Below, piece by piece: positions 24,964-33,740 of a stretch of DNA of 34,237 nucleotides. A program made the position numbers and the translations under genes. Every line of letters begins with the position of its first letter. The first letter of the stretch is position 1. The stretch is from Akkermansia muciniphila. Its GTDB lineage: Bacteria; Verrucomicrobiota; Verrucomicrobiia; Verrucomicrobiales; Akkermansiaceae. Under the pieces are notes generated by a model. The model saw nothing but the letters and a program-made list of their open reading frames with translations. It was not told the origin of the DNA and did not search any database. Location of the stretch: assembly GCA_945873305.1 (NCBI GenBank), contig CAMCCX010000026.1, positions 1 through 34,237 on the forward strand. The letters run 5' to 3'.

Positions 24964-25430
24964 ACCTCGTCGAACTCAAATCCCTGCTCGCCGAGCACTC
25001 CCACCGCCACTTCCGCATCGCCCTGCCCGGCGGCGGCGCGGTGCCGGTTTCCTTCCACGTCACCGAAGTCGGCCGCCTGCACAAAACCTTCCTCGACTGC
25101 GGCGGCACGCTGCGGGAAACCACCACCTGCCAGCTCCAGATCTGGGTCGGCGAGGACTACGACCACCGGATCGAAACCGGCAAAATGGCGGCCATTCTCG
25201 AAAAGGCGAAATCGTTGCTGCCCGACGATTCCATCCCGGTGGAAATCGAATACGAGGACCGCGTGATTTCCCAATACACCATCACCGGCCACGAGCTAAC
25301 CGAAGACGCCGTCGTCCTCCAACTCGCCCACAAACACACCGAGTGCCTCGCCCCGGAACTCTGCGGCCTGCCCGCGCTCAACCGCCTGCCCGCCATCGGC
25401 GGAAAATGCGGCCCGGCCGGCTGCTGCTAA
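24960..25430 (+). CDS. DUF6428 family protein, arsenic-operon partner
   Basis: A 156-residue soluble protein resembling DUF6428: VSFHVTEVGRLHKTFLDCGGTLRE, QLQIWVGEDYDHRI and a cysteine-containing C-terminus (KHTECLAPELCGLP, then GGKCGPAGCC). Members of this family typically sit between arsR and an arsenite transporter. Function is not established. The conserved cysteines, including the terminal CxxxxCC, suggest metalloid binding or handling (inference). It is coupled to arsR by a 4-base overlap and is 12 bp before acr3. Confidence 0.82.
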   Translation: MNLVELKSLLAEHSHRHFRIALPGGGAVPVSFHVTEVGRLHKTFLDCGGTLRETTTCQLQIWVGEDYDHRIETGKMAAILEKAKSLLPDDSIPVEIEYEDRVISQYTITGHELTEDAVVLQLAHKHTECLAPELCGLPALNRLPAIGGKCGPAGCC

Positions 25431-25442
25431 CATCCCACTCTC

Positions 25443-26489
25443 ATGTCCGACGCCGTCGCCAAAAACATGTCCTTCACGGACCGCTACCTCACGGTCTGGA
25501 TCTTCGCCGCCATGGGGCTGGGAGTTCTGTTGGGGAACTTCGTCATCCACGATCCCGCCGCGTTTTTCGCGCCGATGACCGTCGGCACGACGAACCTGCC
25601 GCTCGCCATCGGCCTGATCATCATGATGTATCCGCCGCTGGCCAAGGTGCGCTACGCCGAGCTGCCGAAGGTCTTCGCGAACAAACGCATTCTCGGGCTT
25701 TCCCTTTTCCAGAACTGGATCATCGGCCCCGTGCTGATGTGGGTGTTGGCGATTCTGTTGCTGCGGGACCAGCCGGAATACATGGTCGGATTGATTCTGG
25801 TAGGGCTCGCCCGCTGCATCGCGATGGTGCTTGTCTGGAATGATCTCGCGAAGGGCAGCAGCGAATACGCCGCCGGCCTGGTCGCGCTCAACAGCATCGC
25901 GCAGATCCTTTTCTACAGCGCCTACGCCTGGCTCTTCATCACCGTGCTGCCGCCCTACGTCGGGCTCAAAGGCGTGGCGGTGAACGTCTCGATGGCGGAA
26001 ATTTTCCACAGCGTGCTCGTCTATCTGGGCATCCCGTTCGCCGCGGGCGTCATCAGCCGCGTGCTGCTGGTGAAGCTCAAGGACGAGACTTGGTATGAAA
26101 GCGTCTTCATCCCGAAAATTTCCCCGCTCACCCTCGTCGCGCTGCTTTTCACCATCGTCGTCATGTTCACCTATAAGGGCGACGCCATCGTCCGGCTGCC
26201 GCTCGACGTGGTGCGGATCGCCATCCCGCTGGTCATCTACTTCGCGATCATGTTTTTGGTTAGCTTCGCGATGGCCGCCAAGTTAGGCGCCGACTATCCG
26301 CGCTCGGCCAGCGTCGCCTTCACCTCGGCGGGAAACAACTTCGAGCTCGCCATCGCCGTCGCCATCGCCGTGTTCGGCCTGGAATCCGGCGTCGCCTTCG
26401 CGGCGGTCGTCGGCCCGCTGATCGAAGTGCCCGCGCTGATCGGACTCGTCCACGTCTCCTTCTGGCTGAAGCGCCAATTTTTCACATAA
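25443..26489 (+). CDS. acr3: Arsenite efflux transporter Acr3
   Basis: A 348-residue, ten-helix inner-membrane protein of the ACR3 family that exports As(III). The family signature GLARCIAMV holds the essential cysteine (Cys125), and the segment [15 protein letters not shown] holds the conserved glutamate (about Glu301). The N-terminal block [19 protein letters not shown] is also typical. It lies between DUF6428 and arsC (1-nt gap), all on the same strand. The family is unrelated to ArsB. Confidence 0.97.
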   Translation: MSDAVAKNMSFTDRYLTVWIFAAMGLGVLLGNFVIHDPAAFFAPMTVGTTNLPLAIGLIIMMYPPLAKVRYAELPKVFANKRILGLSLFQNWIIGPVLMWVLAILLLRDQPEYMVGLILVGLARCIAMVLVWNDLAKGSSEYAAGLVALNSIAQILFYSAYAWLFITVLPPYVGLKGVAVNVSMAEIFHSVLVYLGIPFAAGVISRVLLVKLKDETWYESVFIPKISPLTLVALLFTIVVMFTYKGDAIVRLPLDVVRIAIPLVIYFAIMFLVSFAMAAKLGADYPRSASVAFTSAGNNFELAIAVAIAVFGLESGVAFAAVVGPLIEVPALIGLVHVSFWLKRQFFT

Positions 26490-26490
26490 C

Positions 26491-26925
26491 ATGAAACCGC
26501 CCGCCATCCTCATCCTCTGCACCGGCAACAGCTGCCGCTCGCACCTCGCCGAAGGCATCCTCCGCGCCGCGCTAACCGACGATTTCCGCGTCGCCAGCGC
26601 GGGCTCGAAACCCGCCGGCTACGTCCATCCGCTCGCCATCAAGGCGATGGCGGAAATCGGCATCGACATCAGCGGCCACCACTCGAAGCATCTCGATGAA
26701 TTTCTAGCGGACGATGTCAGAACCGTCATCACCGTCTGCGGCAACGCCGACCAAGTCTGCCCAATTTTCCCCGGCCAGCTCAACCGCCACCACTGGGGAT
26801 TCGACGATCCCGCGCACGCCACCGGCAGCGAGGACGAGCAAATGGCCGTATTCCGCCGGGTCCGCGACGAGATCGCCCGCGTGTTCCAAGCCTATGCCGC
26901 CGGGCTGTTGGACGCGGGAAAATAA
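26491..26925 (+). CDS. arsC: Arsenate reductase ArsC, thioredoxin-coupled type
   Basis: A 144-residue protein of the low-molecular-weight phosphatase fold that reduces arsenate to arsenite for export by Acr3. The P-loop CTGNSCRS holds Cys10 and Cys15. [10 protein letters not shown] holds Cys83 and Cys90 (spacing C-x6-C). The triad Cys10/Cys83/Cys90 matches the thioredoxin-dependent pI258-type enzyme. It is the last gene of the ars operon. A perfect 9-bp hairpin begins 4 bp after its stop (26929-26949). Confidence 0.96.
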   Translation: MKPPAILILCTGNSCRSHLAEGILRAALTDDFRVASAGSKPAGYVHPLAIKAMAEIGIDISGHHSKHLDEFLADDVRTVITVCGNADQVCPIFPGQLNRHHWGFDDPAHATGSEDEQMAVFRRVRDEIARVFQAYAAGLLDAGK

Positions 26926-26928
26926 GGG

Positions 26929-26949
26929 GATGGGACGTCTCGTCCCATC
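26929..26949. repeat. CGTCTCG-core hairpin (copy 1)
   Basis: GATGGGACG (26929-26937) and CGTCCCATC (26941-26949) pair perfectly around a TCT loop. It has the same core (CG-TCT-CG) as two hairpins at 33591-33635 but an unrelated stem. It is placed just after arsC, so it could also end that transcript. Confidence 0.75.
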
Positions 26950-27001
26950 ATGCGTGGACGTGGGGCTTGGCTTTGCACCAAATCTCAAATATCTCCCGCC
27001 C

Positions 27002-27673
27002 ATGGAAATACCGAACCCCTACACCCCGCCCGCGATTCCTTCCATTCCGGCGACGGACGACATTTCCCGCCAGCTTCACGGCATCCAGTATCCGCTCACG
27101 CTTTCCTTCAAGGTGCTCGCGCTCGCCAGCCAGGCGACGGTGACGGACGCGACCGGCCGCACCATTCTCCACACCAAACAAAAGCTCTTCAAATTCCGCG
27201 AGCACGTGGAAATCTGGACGGACAAATCCCAAGGCACGCGCCTGGCCGACATCAAGGCGAACCAAATGATCGACTGGTCCGCCCGCTACCATTCCACCGA
27301 CGCCGCGGGCGGAGCAATCGGCAGCGTCGGCCGCCGCGGGTGGCGCTCGATGTGGAAAGCGCACTACGAGACTTTCAATCCCGGCGACCACACGCCGGAC
27401 TTCTCGATCCAAGAGGAAAACGCGTGGATCAAAGTGGCGGATTCGATCGTGAGCGACATTCCGATCGTCGGCATGTTCAGTGGTTATTTCCTGCACCCGA
27501 GCTATCTGGCCACCCGCGCCAGCGGTGCTCCGGCGATGCGGCTCACCAAACAAGCGGCGTTCTGGGAGGGCCGTTTCCAAATCGAGAAACTCGGCGAAAT
27601 GACCGCGCGCGAGGAGCTCAATTTGTTCCTCTCCTTCATGATGCTCGTCCTGCTGGAGCGGAAACGCGGATAG
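27002..27673 (+). CDS. LURP-one/Tubby-like C-terminal domain protein
   Basis: A 223-residue protein that begins with a proline-rich 25 residues and then shows a repeated-strand pattern like LURP-one-related proteins: LSFKVLALASQATVTDATG, LHTKQKLFKFREHVEIW, SARYHSTDAAGGAIGSVGR. It continues with DFSIQEENAWIKVADSI and a hydrophobic stretch (VGMFSGYFLHPSYL). It ends in LSFMMLVLLERKRG. These proteins share the beta-barrel fold of Tubby and scramblases; role in bacteria is unknown. The ATG at 27002 is chosen because the longer frame to 26714 runs out of frame through arsC. Convergent with the DUF2452 gene, 7 bp apart. Confidence 0.72.
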   Translation: MEIPNPYTPPAIPSIPATDDISRQLHGIQYPLTLSFKVLALASQATVTDATGRTILHTKQKLFKFREHVEIWTDKSQGTRLADIKANQMIDWSARYHSTDAAGGAIGSVGRRGWRSMWKAHYETFNPGDHTPDFSIQEENAWIKVADSIVSDIPIVGMFSGYFLHPSYLATRASGAPAMRLTKQAAFWEGRFQIEKLGEMTAREELNLFLSFMMLVLLERKRG

Positions 27674-27680
27674 ACGGCTT

Positions 27681-28121
27681 TCAAATTTCCACGCTGCCGA
27701 AGAGCTCGCGGGAATCCACGCCGGAGCCGGTTTCGACGATTTTCCACTGCCGGTCCATGTTGAGCCGGACCGTGGCGAGGTGCTTCTGCGGCCACTCGTC
27801 CGGGGAGATCATCGACAGCATTTTACGCCCGCGCATCTCGTAGAGGTGATAGATCCCGCCGATGATGGGCTCGAACTGGATCTCCGCTTCATAGACGAGC
27901 TTGTTCCAGTTGAAGTGGTCGATGGTGGCCAGGTAGGTTTCGCGGATTTCCTGGAGTTTCTGCTGGAGGTCGCGCTCGACCTGGGAGATGCCGCGGGATT
28001 TGAACGACGTGAGGTCGTTCGGGATGATCGGCGGGCTGAGCGTCGAGACGGGATACGGCAAAAATGCCCGTGATGGCTTGGTTTCTGGCTCGGACATGAT
28101 GGATGGCGACCCCTCGCCCAT
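27681..28121 (-). CDS. DUF2452 family protein
   Basis: A 146-residue soluble protein. Most of it matches DUF2452: long helix ISQVERDLQQKLQEIRETY, then FEPIIGGIYHLYEMRGRKMLSMISPDEW, the family's most conserved block. Function is unknown. The ATG at 28121 has GGTGG six bases upstream and is kept; the ATG at 28097 (MSEPETKP) is the alternative. It is separated from the pilin gene by a strong terminator that overlaps its upstream region. Confidence 0.8.
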   Translation of the reverse strand: MGEGSPSIMSEPETKPSRAFLPYPVSTLSPPIIPNDLTSFKSRGISQVERDLQQKLQEIRETYLATIDHFNWNKLVYEAEIQFEPIIGGIYHLYEMRGRKMLSMISPDEWPQKHLATVRLNMDRQWKIVETGSGVDSRELFGSVEI

Positions 28122-28139
28122 GATTTCCCACCGGGCAAC

Positions 28140-28174
28140 AAAAAAACCGGGCGGCCCCGCAGGACCGCCCGGTT
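28140..28174 (-). terminator. Rho-independent terminator after the pilin-like gene
   Basis: On the minus strand AACCGGGCGG pairs perfectly with CCGCCCGGTT (plus-strand arms 28145-28154 and 28165-28174) across a 10-nt loop, followed by a T run (the A run at 28138-28146). Confidence 0.92.
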
Positions 28175-28202
28175 GATGAATGAATCAATCAGGAATGAAC
28201 CA

Positions 28203-28898
28203 TTACTTAGGCTGCGGATAGGCCCAGGTAGGAACGACGGTCGTCACGCCCCAAACCGTGTCAGCACCGGTTTCCGTCATGATCTTGCCGTTGATTTTGA
28301 CGTTGCCGGTGGTCTTCACGATCGGCAGCGAGGTGACGCTGTTGTCGAGCTTCAGGATGACTGCCTTGCCGTCGTAGAAGTCGGAGTCGAATGTCCCGTC
28401 CATCGCGACCTTGAAAGGAGCGGCGATGATCGGCCGGCTTGGATTGCCAGCGGCGCTCAAACCTTTGGTCGCGTCCATCAGGATGCCGAAACCGACTTCA
28501 CCTTTCGAAAGCGCCTTGGTGTCTTGGTCCAGGATGCCGTCAGGCTTTTGGGTGAATGCGGTTTTCGCATAGAACATGGCTTCCGATTGGGCGATGCCGG
28601 CGCGGATGAGCTGGCGGAAACGGTCGTTGGCAAGCGCTCCCGAAACCAAGGTGGTATCGGTCGCATCCTTGACTGCGGTGGCGGTGGCATCGTCAGGGAA
28701 CGTGCCGTATTCGTTTTCAAACTCGAACAGCGCCATGCCGATTTGGCGGGCGTTGTTGACGGCTTCCGTTTGGTCGGCCTTTTTGCGCTGGCGGATCACC
28801 ATGGGTGCGGTGAGGCCGGCGAGTGCCGCGATGATGACGATGACGACGAGGAGCTCCACGAGAGTGAAGCCACGACGCATTTGGTTGTTAGTTTTCAT
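28203..28898 (-). CDS. Prepilin-type pseudopilin / type IV pilin-like protein
   Basis: A 231-residue protein with a prepilin leader (MKTNNQMRRG), cut after Gly10 and followed by FTLVELLVVIVIIAALAGL, the classical methylation site and hydrophobic spine with Glu at mature position 5. The C-terminal part is a pilin-like head, with GTFPDD and several aspartates. It is likely a major or minor pseudopilin of a type II secretion or pilus system. It lies ~28 kb from the GspE/PilB ATPase in this window. No other pilus gene is adjacent, which is common in Verrucomicrobia, where such pilins are scattered and numerous. The ATG at 28898 is preceded by an AT-rich leader holding three copies of CATAAAA(A)C. 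Confidence 0.88.
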   Translation of the reverse strand: MKTNNQMRRGFTLVELLVVIVIIAALAGLTAPMVIRQRKKADQTEAVNNARQIGMALFEFENEYGTFPDDATATAVKDATDTTLVSGALANDRFRQLIRAGIAQSEAMFYAKTAFTQKPDGILDQDTKALSKGEVGFGILMDATKGLSAAGNPSRPIIAAPFKVAMDGTFDSDFYDGKAVILKLDNSVTSLPIVKTTGNVKINGKIMTETGADTVWGVTTVVPTWAYPQPK

Positions 28899-29017
28899 GG
28901 TTTTATGTATCTGTTTTTATGTTTGGAGCAAGCGCCCCGGTTTTTATGGACCCGCCGGAGTGAACCGGAGAGAACGGCCAAAATGTATTCCGACCGAAAC
29001 CCGAAGCAAGGAGGAAC

Positions 29018-31120
29018 TTACCAACTCACCTTCACCCCGAAGATTCCGCTCAAGCCGGCTTCGTTCTGGCCGGAGCCGTGGACGCGGTAGGATTCATCGG
29101 TCAAATTCTCGATGCCGCAGGTGAGATCGAGGTTTTCGGTGGCATGCCAACCGGCGCGCAACGAGGCGACGACGTAGCCGGGAGTGCCGTTGGTGGGAAT
29201 GCGCTGGTTGTCGGCGGCCTGATCGACGTCGGTGATCCGGTCTTCGAGATCGGCGGCGAGAATCCGCCCCTCGACCCAGAATTTGCCCGAGGCATCGTCC
29301 CAGCGCAACGCGACGGATCCGGAAAGCGGCAGCTGGCGGGTATTCGGTTTCTCCTCGACCGGCCCGCCGACGAAGGTCGCGGACTCGGTCCGGCCCTTCT
29401 GCCACGCGGCAAATCCGGACAGCGTCCACTGCGGGTGGAACTGCCAGGCGCCTTCCAGCTCGACGCCGTAAACGTAGCCGTCGCCGGCATTGCTGGCGAT
29501 GGCCGTGGCGAGAGTCGGGTCCGTAAACGAAGACACGATCAGCTCGTCCGCCGCAGTGTAAAACACGGCGAAATTGAGCGACGCGCTGTCAGTTTGCCGC
29601 CGCGCACCGAGCTCATAGGTGATGTATTCCTCCGGATTGACGTCCGGATCGCCGATGACCGGAGCGCCGGACTTCGCTGACAAATTCCCGGTGAGGTCGT
29701 CGAGATTCGGTGCCCGGAATGCCTGCGAAACTCCGCCGTAAACACTCCAGCCATCGTTCAGCGAATAGATCCCGCGCAGCGAACCCACGACATCATTCCA
29801 GTCGCGGCTCTCGTCGCCGCCGCCCGCGAAGCGCCCGAGCGAGGCCTCGGCGTAGGTGTAGCGGGCACCGGCGGTCAATTCAAACCGATCGGTCGGTTTA
29901 AAAACGTATTGGCAGTAAGAACCGAAGAGATCGTAGTCGGAGTCATCGGCGACCGGCAACACCTCGGCGCGAGGACCGCCGAGGGCGTTGGATCTGTAAC
30001 CGGACGATCCGACCTCGTCGTGATAGAAATCGAACCCATAGACCAGCGAGCCCGGACCGACAGGAGATTCCAGAACCAGATCGACACCGGTGGTTTCGAC
30101 ATCGATTGAAGAGCTGCGGAGAACTCCCGAGTTCGAGGCCTTGCTGTCCGGGAAGCGGTTTTGAAACTCGGAATCATCGGTCGTCTGGAATGAGAGCGTG
30201 GCACTCCAGCGTTTGACCGGGGCGTTGGCCCGCGGGTCTTCCCCGGCGTAGCGGAGGTAGGTCAGCGAGCGTTCCTGATCGTAGGTGTTTTCCGTCCATT
30301 TTCCACGAGCCGCGACGTGACTGCCGTCGGTCCAGCCGGGATTATCCAAGGTGCGGTGCCAGCGTGAAATGTCATCCTGGTTCACGTAACTGGAGGCGAA
30401 AGTGATCGTGGATTCTGCTGAAACCGCCCAGTCGAAGCGGAAATCCAAGTTCTGCTCGGGATAGCCGGTGTTGTGCATGCGACCGACGGCGGAGTCCTCG
30501 ATGTCGCCGTAATCTTTGGCGGAGAGACCGAGCAAGATCCCGAATTTCCCGCCCACGCCGGCCTCAGTTTCGAGTCGGCCGATGTGGCTGCCGTCGCCAT
30601 TGGCGCGGTATTCGTAGAACGCCGAACCGCCCGCATAGGCCTGGCCGGCCGTTTCGTCGCGGAAGCCCGACGATTTCGTGAAGGCGTTGACCGTGCCGCC
30701 GACCGCATCGGAGCCGTAAAGCACCGAGCCCTGGCTTTTGATCACCTCGAGGTGATCGATCGCGAGCGCATCGACCGTGTTCCAATATTGGACGGGCCCG
30801 CCGCGGAAGGTGGAGTTGTTGACGCGCACGCCATCGACGAGCAGCAGATTCTGGCGGCCGGTGAAGCCACGGATAAACGGCGAGCCGTGGCCGTGCGCGG
30901 TCTTTTGCACGAGCACGCCGGGGATGTATTGAAAGGCGTCGGGCAGGGTGCGGGGCGCGTGGTCGCGGAGGAAAACCGAATCGAGAAACGCCGTCGTGTA
31001 AGGCGCGGTGCTTTCCGCTTGCTCGGTGCGGGTGGCGGTCACGACGAGCGGATTTAAAATCCCTTGGGCGCACAGCGGGGAAATCCCGGCGATCAACAAT
31101 AGCGTGGTCTTTTCAAACAT
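29018..31120 (-). CDS. TonB-dependent outer-membrane receptor
   Basis: A 700-residue outer-membrane transporter. It has a signal sequence (MFEKTTLLLIAGISPLCAQ), a TonB-box-like segment NPLVVTATR, and a plug domain (about 40-150: DAFQYIPGVLVQKTAHGHGSP, FIRGFTGRQNLLLVDGVRVNN, LEVIKSQGSVLYGSDAVGG). A 22-strand-type barrel with alternating polar and aromatic residues follows. The C-terminus is IFGVKVSW, ending in tryptophan as expected for outer-membrane insertion. The ligand is unknown; the plug resembles haem/iron or vitamin receptors. Only 51 bp separate it from the upstream lipoprotein gene, so no cobalamin riboswitch is present. TonB/ExbBD are not in the window. Confidence 0.92.
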   Translation of the reverse strand: MFEKTTLLLIAGISPLCAQGILNPLVVTATRTEQAESTAPYTTAFLDSVFLRDHAPRTLPDAFQYIPGVLVQKTAHGHGSPFIRGFTGRQNLLLVDGVRVNNSTFRGGPVQYWNTVDALAIDHLEVIKSQGSVLYGSDAVGGTVNAFTKSSGFRDETAGQAYAGGSAFYEYRANGDGSHIGRLETEAGVGGKFGILLGLSAKDYGDIEDSAVGRMHNTGYPEQNLDFRFDWAVSAESTITFASSYVNQDDISRWHRTLDNPGWTDGSHVAARGKWTENTYDQERSLTYLRYAGEDPRANAPVKRWSATLSFQTTDDSEFQNRFPDSKASNSGVLRSSSIDVETTGVDLVLESPVGPGSLVYGFDFYHDEVGSSGYRSNALGGPRAEVLPVADDSDYDLFGSYCQYVFKPTDRFELTAGARYTYAEASLGRFAGGGDESRDWNDVVGSLRGIYSLNDGWSVYGGVSQAFRAPNLDDLTGNLSAKSGAPVIGDPDVNPEEYITYELGARRQTDSASLNFAVFYTAADELIVSSFTDPTLATAIASNAGDGYVYGVELEGAWQFHPQWTLSGFAAWQKGRTESATFVGGPVEEKPNTRQLPLSGSVALRWDDASGKFWVEGRILAADLEDRITDVDQAADNQRIPTNGTPGYVVASLRAGWHATENLDLTCGIENLTDESYRVHGSGQNEAGLSGIFGVKVSW

Positions 31121-31171
31121 CAGCGTGGGAACGGTTCGAGCAGCAGGCTTATTAGGAAAAATTTCCGGCGC

Positions 31172-31615
31172 TTACAAATTTCCAGGCTGCCGGCTCGGGT
31201 CACGCCGGAACCCGTCCAGCAGGCGGAACTCCCCGTCCGTAATCGGATAGGGGCCGGCGAATTCCAAGGTCCGCTTGTTTCCACCGTGGGTCCGGCAGGC
31301 ATAGGCGTGGCGCTCTTTCAGATAGTAGAGGATGAAATAGCGCCACTCGCCGTTGTCCGTTTCCGCCAGAAAATCCGGCAGTCCCCGCTTCGCCACCAAA
31401 ACCGCCATATCCGGGTAGGCACGCGTATCCATCTCCAGCCGCTGGTATCCGAACGACGGCGGCTCCTTCCTCACCAGCATGATCTGGTCCTTCGCCGCCG
31501 CAGCCATCCCGCCCGCCCGCCATTGATCCGCGACCGGCCCGCAGGAAGTCGCGAGCCATCCGGCGACCGCCAAGCCGAGGACGCGCGGCCACCCTGTTTT
31601 CTCAGATCGTTTCAT
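31172..31615 (-). CDS. Small lipoprotein of unknown function
   Basis: A 147-residue protein with a signal peptide ending in the lipobox ATSC (Cys about 25), so probably a lipoprotein. The rest has no recognised domain: MLVRKEPPSFGYQRLEMD, YPDMAVLVAKRGLPDF, RYFILYYLKERHAYACR and GPYPITDGEFRLLDGF. It starts 6 nt after the stop of the protease gene, so the two are probably co-transcribed. It may work with the protease, but this is only inferred from the position. Confidence 0.77.
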   Translation of the reverse strand: MKRSEKTGWPRVLGLAVAGWLATSCGPVADQWRAGGMAAAAKDQIMLVRKEPPSFGYQRLEMDTRAYPDMAVLVAKRGLPDFLAETDNGEWRYFILYYLKERHAYACRTHGGNKRTLEFAGPYPITDGEFRLLDGFRRDPSRQPGNL

Positions 31616-31621
31616 CGCGGT

Positions 31622-32386
31622 TCAATTGACGCCCTGATTCCGGCCTCGATCCTTTTCGATCACCCCGCCGATGAAGCGGATGTTAGGCCGATTGCCCTCG
31701 GAATCGATGAAGAACGCCGTCTCCATCGGCACCAGGAATTCGACCGCGGAATTGATCCCCACCAGCCGGCCGTAAGCATCCACCACCGGCCCGCCGCTGT
31801 CGCCGGGCTGCAGCGGGATGTCGATTTTGAACGTCCGGTTGCGGGTGAACGGGCTCTCCGGCCCGAGCGCGGTGGCGAGCTTGCCTTCGCCGGATTTGAA
31901 ACCCGTCGAAATCCCGCCGTGGATCACCAGATTTCCCGCGGGCAACCAGCGTTCCGGCGGCGTCCACTGATAGAAATAGGGCGTCTTCACCGGGATGTGC
32001 AGCAGCGCCAGATCGGCGGCCTCGGAGCGCCACACCACCCGCGCCTTCCTGGGCACCAGGCGGCCGCCTTGGCCGTAGATGAGAAACACGTTTTTCCCGT
32101 CCACCCCGGCCAGCACGTGGTCAGCCGTTAGGAAATAGCCATCCGGCGCGATCGGCGCCGCCGAGCCGCCATCCGCGTCGCCGGGGGCTTGGGAAGTCGC
32201 GAAATCCCGGCTCACCCAGCGGTCGAGATTTTCCCGCTCCGTCACCACCACCGCGCTCACCCGCTCCGCCACGATCTGCCGCGTCATCCGGCCCGGAGCG
32301 ACCGTATCCGGGGGCGGGGAAACCGCACACGACTGCATCAAGCCACCCGCCAGCAACAGCCCGAACCACTGAACAAACTTTTCCAT
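31622..32386 (-). CDS. Trypsin-like serine protease, lipoprotein
   Basis: About 254 residues. Signal peptide with lipobox-like GLMQSC (Cys20), so probably membrane-anchored in the periplasm. The chymotrypsin-fold triad is visible: His90 in FLTADHVLAG, Asp125 in SEAADLALLHI and Ser197 in PLQPGDSGGPVV. No PDZ domain follows, unlike DegP/DegS. The ATG at 32386 (MEKFVQWF) gives the best signal peptide; an ATG at 32416 would add ten residues. It lies 45 bp after mutY and 6 bp before the lipoprotein gene. Substrate is unknown. Confidence 0.85.
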   Translation of the reverse strand: MEKFVQWFGLLLAGGLMQSCAVSPPPDTVAPGRMTRQIVAERVSAVVVTERENLDRWVSRDFATSQAPGDADGGSAAPIAPDGYFLTADHVLAGVDGKNVFLIYGQGGRLVPRKARVVWRSEAADLALLHIPVKTPYFYQWTPPERWLPAGNLVIHGGISTGFKSGEGKLATALGPESPFTRNRTFKIDIPLQPGDSGGPVVDAYGRLVGINSAVEFLVPMETAFFIDSEGNRPNIRFIGGVIEKDRGRNQGVN

Positions 32387-32431
32387 CGGCACCGATAAGA
32401 ACACACTTTGTCCCATACGTCACACTCGTTT

Positions 32432-33466
32432 TCAAATTTCGGCTAACAACCGCCCGATCGCCCGGCGGAACGGCGAGGGCATCGCCAGCGCCAGCACCGC
32501 CTCCGCGTCCTGCCAGGTTTCATCCGGCCCCGGCTTGAAATTCCGTCCCATCCCGGCCCCGTCATGCACCCGCAGCGTCACCCGGTAGCGGGTGATCGTG
32601 TAGCGATGCTCGTCGAGCACCGGGAGTCGCGAAATCTCCGCGGCCTCGCGGGTCGGCAGTTTCCACAATCCTTCGCGGCGCTTGCCGCCCTCGCGGTGGA
32701 GCAGCAAACGCCCCTTCCCGTCGCGCAGCCACAGCGCGTGCTCGTCCACGGCGGTGATCAGCGTTTTCTGCCGCTTCACCGGCAACAATTCCGGCGCGCG
32801 CGTCTTGCAAAATCCCGCCACCGGGCAACTCAAACAATCCGGCACGCCCGGCCGGCAAATCCGCTGCCCCAGCTCCATCAGCGCCGAGTTGTAAATCCGC
32901 GACCGCAGCGGATCCGCCAGCGCCTCCGCCCATTCCCACATCTGCTTCTGACCCGCCGTGTCGTCCACCGGTGCGGAAAAATCCATCACTCGCGAGAGCA
33001 CCCGCGCCACGTTTCCATCCACCACCGCCGCCGGCAAATCGTGCGCGAACGCCCGCAGCGCCCCCGCCGTGTAGCGCCCCACGCCCGGCAGCTTCATCAA
33101 CGCCTCCAGCTCCACCGGAAATTCCCCGCCGTGCTCCGCGATCACCGCCCGCGCCGTTTCCCGCAGCATCCTGACTCGGCGATAGTATCCCAGCCCTTCC
33201 CACGCCTTCAGCAAGCGCTCGTCCTCCGCCGCCGCCAGAGATTCCACATCCGGAAACCTCTCCAGAAACCGCGTGTAAAATCCCCTGCCCAACACCGTCG
33301 CGATCTGCGTCTGTTGGAGCATCACCTCGGAAATCAAAACCGCATACGGCTCGCGAGTCCGCCGCCACGGATAGTCCCGCCCGTTTTCCAGGAACCACCC
33401 GGCCAACGCCTCGCGGAAAGCCATCCGGCCCTTCAACGCATCGCTCTTCAACCGGGGTTTCAACAT
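32432..33466 (-). CDS. mutY: A/G-specific adenine glycosylase MutY
   Basis: DNA repair glycosylase removing adenine opposite 8-oxoguanine. It has 344 residues. The HhH-GPD domain contains catalytic Glu47 (LISEVMLQQTQI), the hairpin LPGVGRYTAGAL and catalytic Asp151 (VVDGNVARV). The 4Fe-4S cluster loop has Cys205, 212, 215 and 221 with the canonical C-x6-C-x2-C-x5-C spacing. The C-terminal NUDIX-like domain (about 235-344) recognises 8-oxoG. Length is normal. The ATG at 33466 gives MLKPRLKSDALKGRM. Some 770 bp of apparently non-coding DNA lie upstream. Confidence 0.95.
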   Translation of the reverse strand: MLKPRLKSDALKGRMAFREALAGWFLENGRDYPWRRTREPYAVLISEVMLQQTQIATVLGRGFYTRFLERFPDVESLAAAEDERLLKAWEGLGYYRRVRMLRETARAVIAEHGGEFPVELEALMKLPGVGRYTAGALRAFAHDLPAAVVDGNVARVLSRVMDFSAPVDDTAGQKQMWEWAEALADPLRSRIYNSALMELGQRICRPGVPDCLSCPVAGFCKTRAPELLPVKRQKTLITAVDEHALWLRDGKGRLLLHREGGKRREGLWKLPTREAAEISRLPVLDEHRYTITRYRVTLRVHDGAGMGRNFKPGPDETWQDAEAVLALAMPSPFRRAIGRLLAEI

Positions 33467-33590
33467 CGCGCCGCAGAATCACCGCTCACGCCCCGCGCGC
33501 AACCGCGAAATCTCAAAGTAGTCCAGGACTTCAGTCCAATGCCTTTAGCGTGCTCTTCCTGAAGCCCGCGCAGAGCTTCACTCAAAGTGG

Positions 33591-33635
33591 CTGGCGCGTC
33601 TCGCGCCAGACCGTCTTCGGAGCGTCTCGCTCCGA
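33591..33635. repeat. Two adjacent CGTCTCG-core hairpins (copies 2 and 3)
   Basis: CTGGCGCG-TCT-CGCGCCAG (33591-33609) and TCGGAGCG-TCT-CGCTCCGA (33617-33635) are two perfect 8-bp stems with the same TCT loop and the same closing CG pairs, 7 bp apart. Copy 1 of the family is after arsC. Stems differ completely while the core is constant. Confidence 0.78.
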
Positions 33636-33740
33636 GTCTGATCTTCGCCCTCCCGCTCACCCGGCCGTTGGGGATGTGAATCCGCAAGCGTGAATGCCAC
33701 CGGATGGCACGGCTCCGAAATGATTCAATCATCGGTGATG

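Noticed and set aside
26714-27001. Extension of the LURP-one-like gene upstream to 26714
   Set aside because: It is out of frame with and inside arsC; the protein-like pattern begins at ATG 27002.
31121-31171. Cobalamin riboswitch before the TonB-dependent receptor
   Set aside because: Only 51 bp separate the receptor from the upstream gene, too short for the element, and no B12-box-like sequence was seen.
33460-33732. 90-residue minus-strand open frame upstream of mutY
   Set aside because: It runs through the two CGTCTCG hairpins and overlaps the mutY start; its composition is arginine-rich and repeat-derived.
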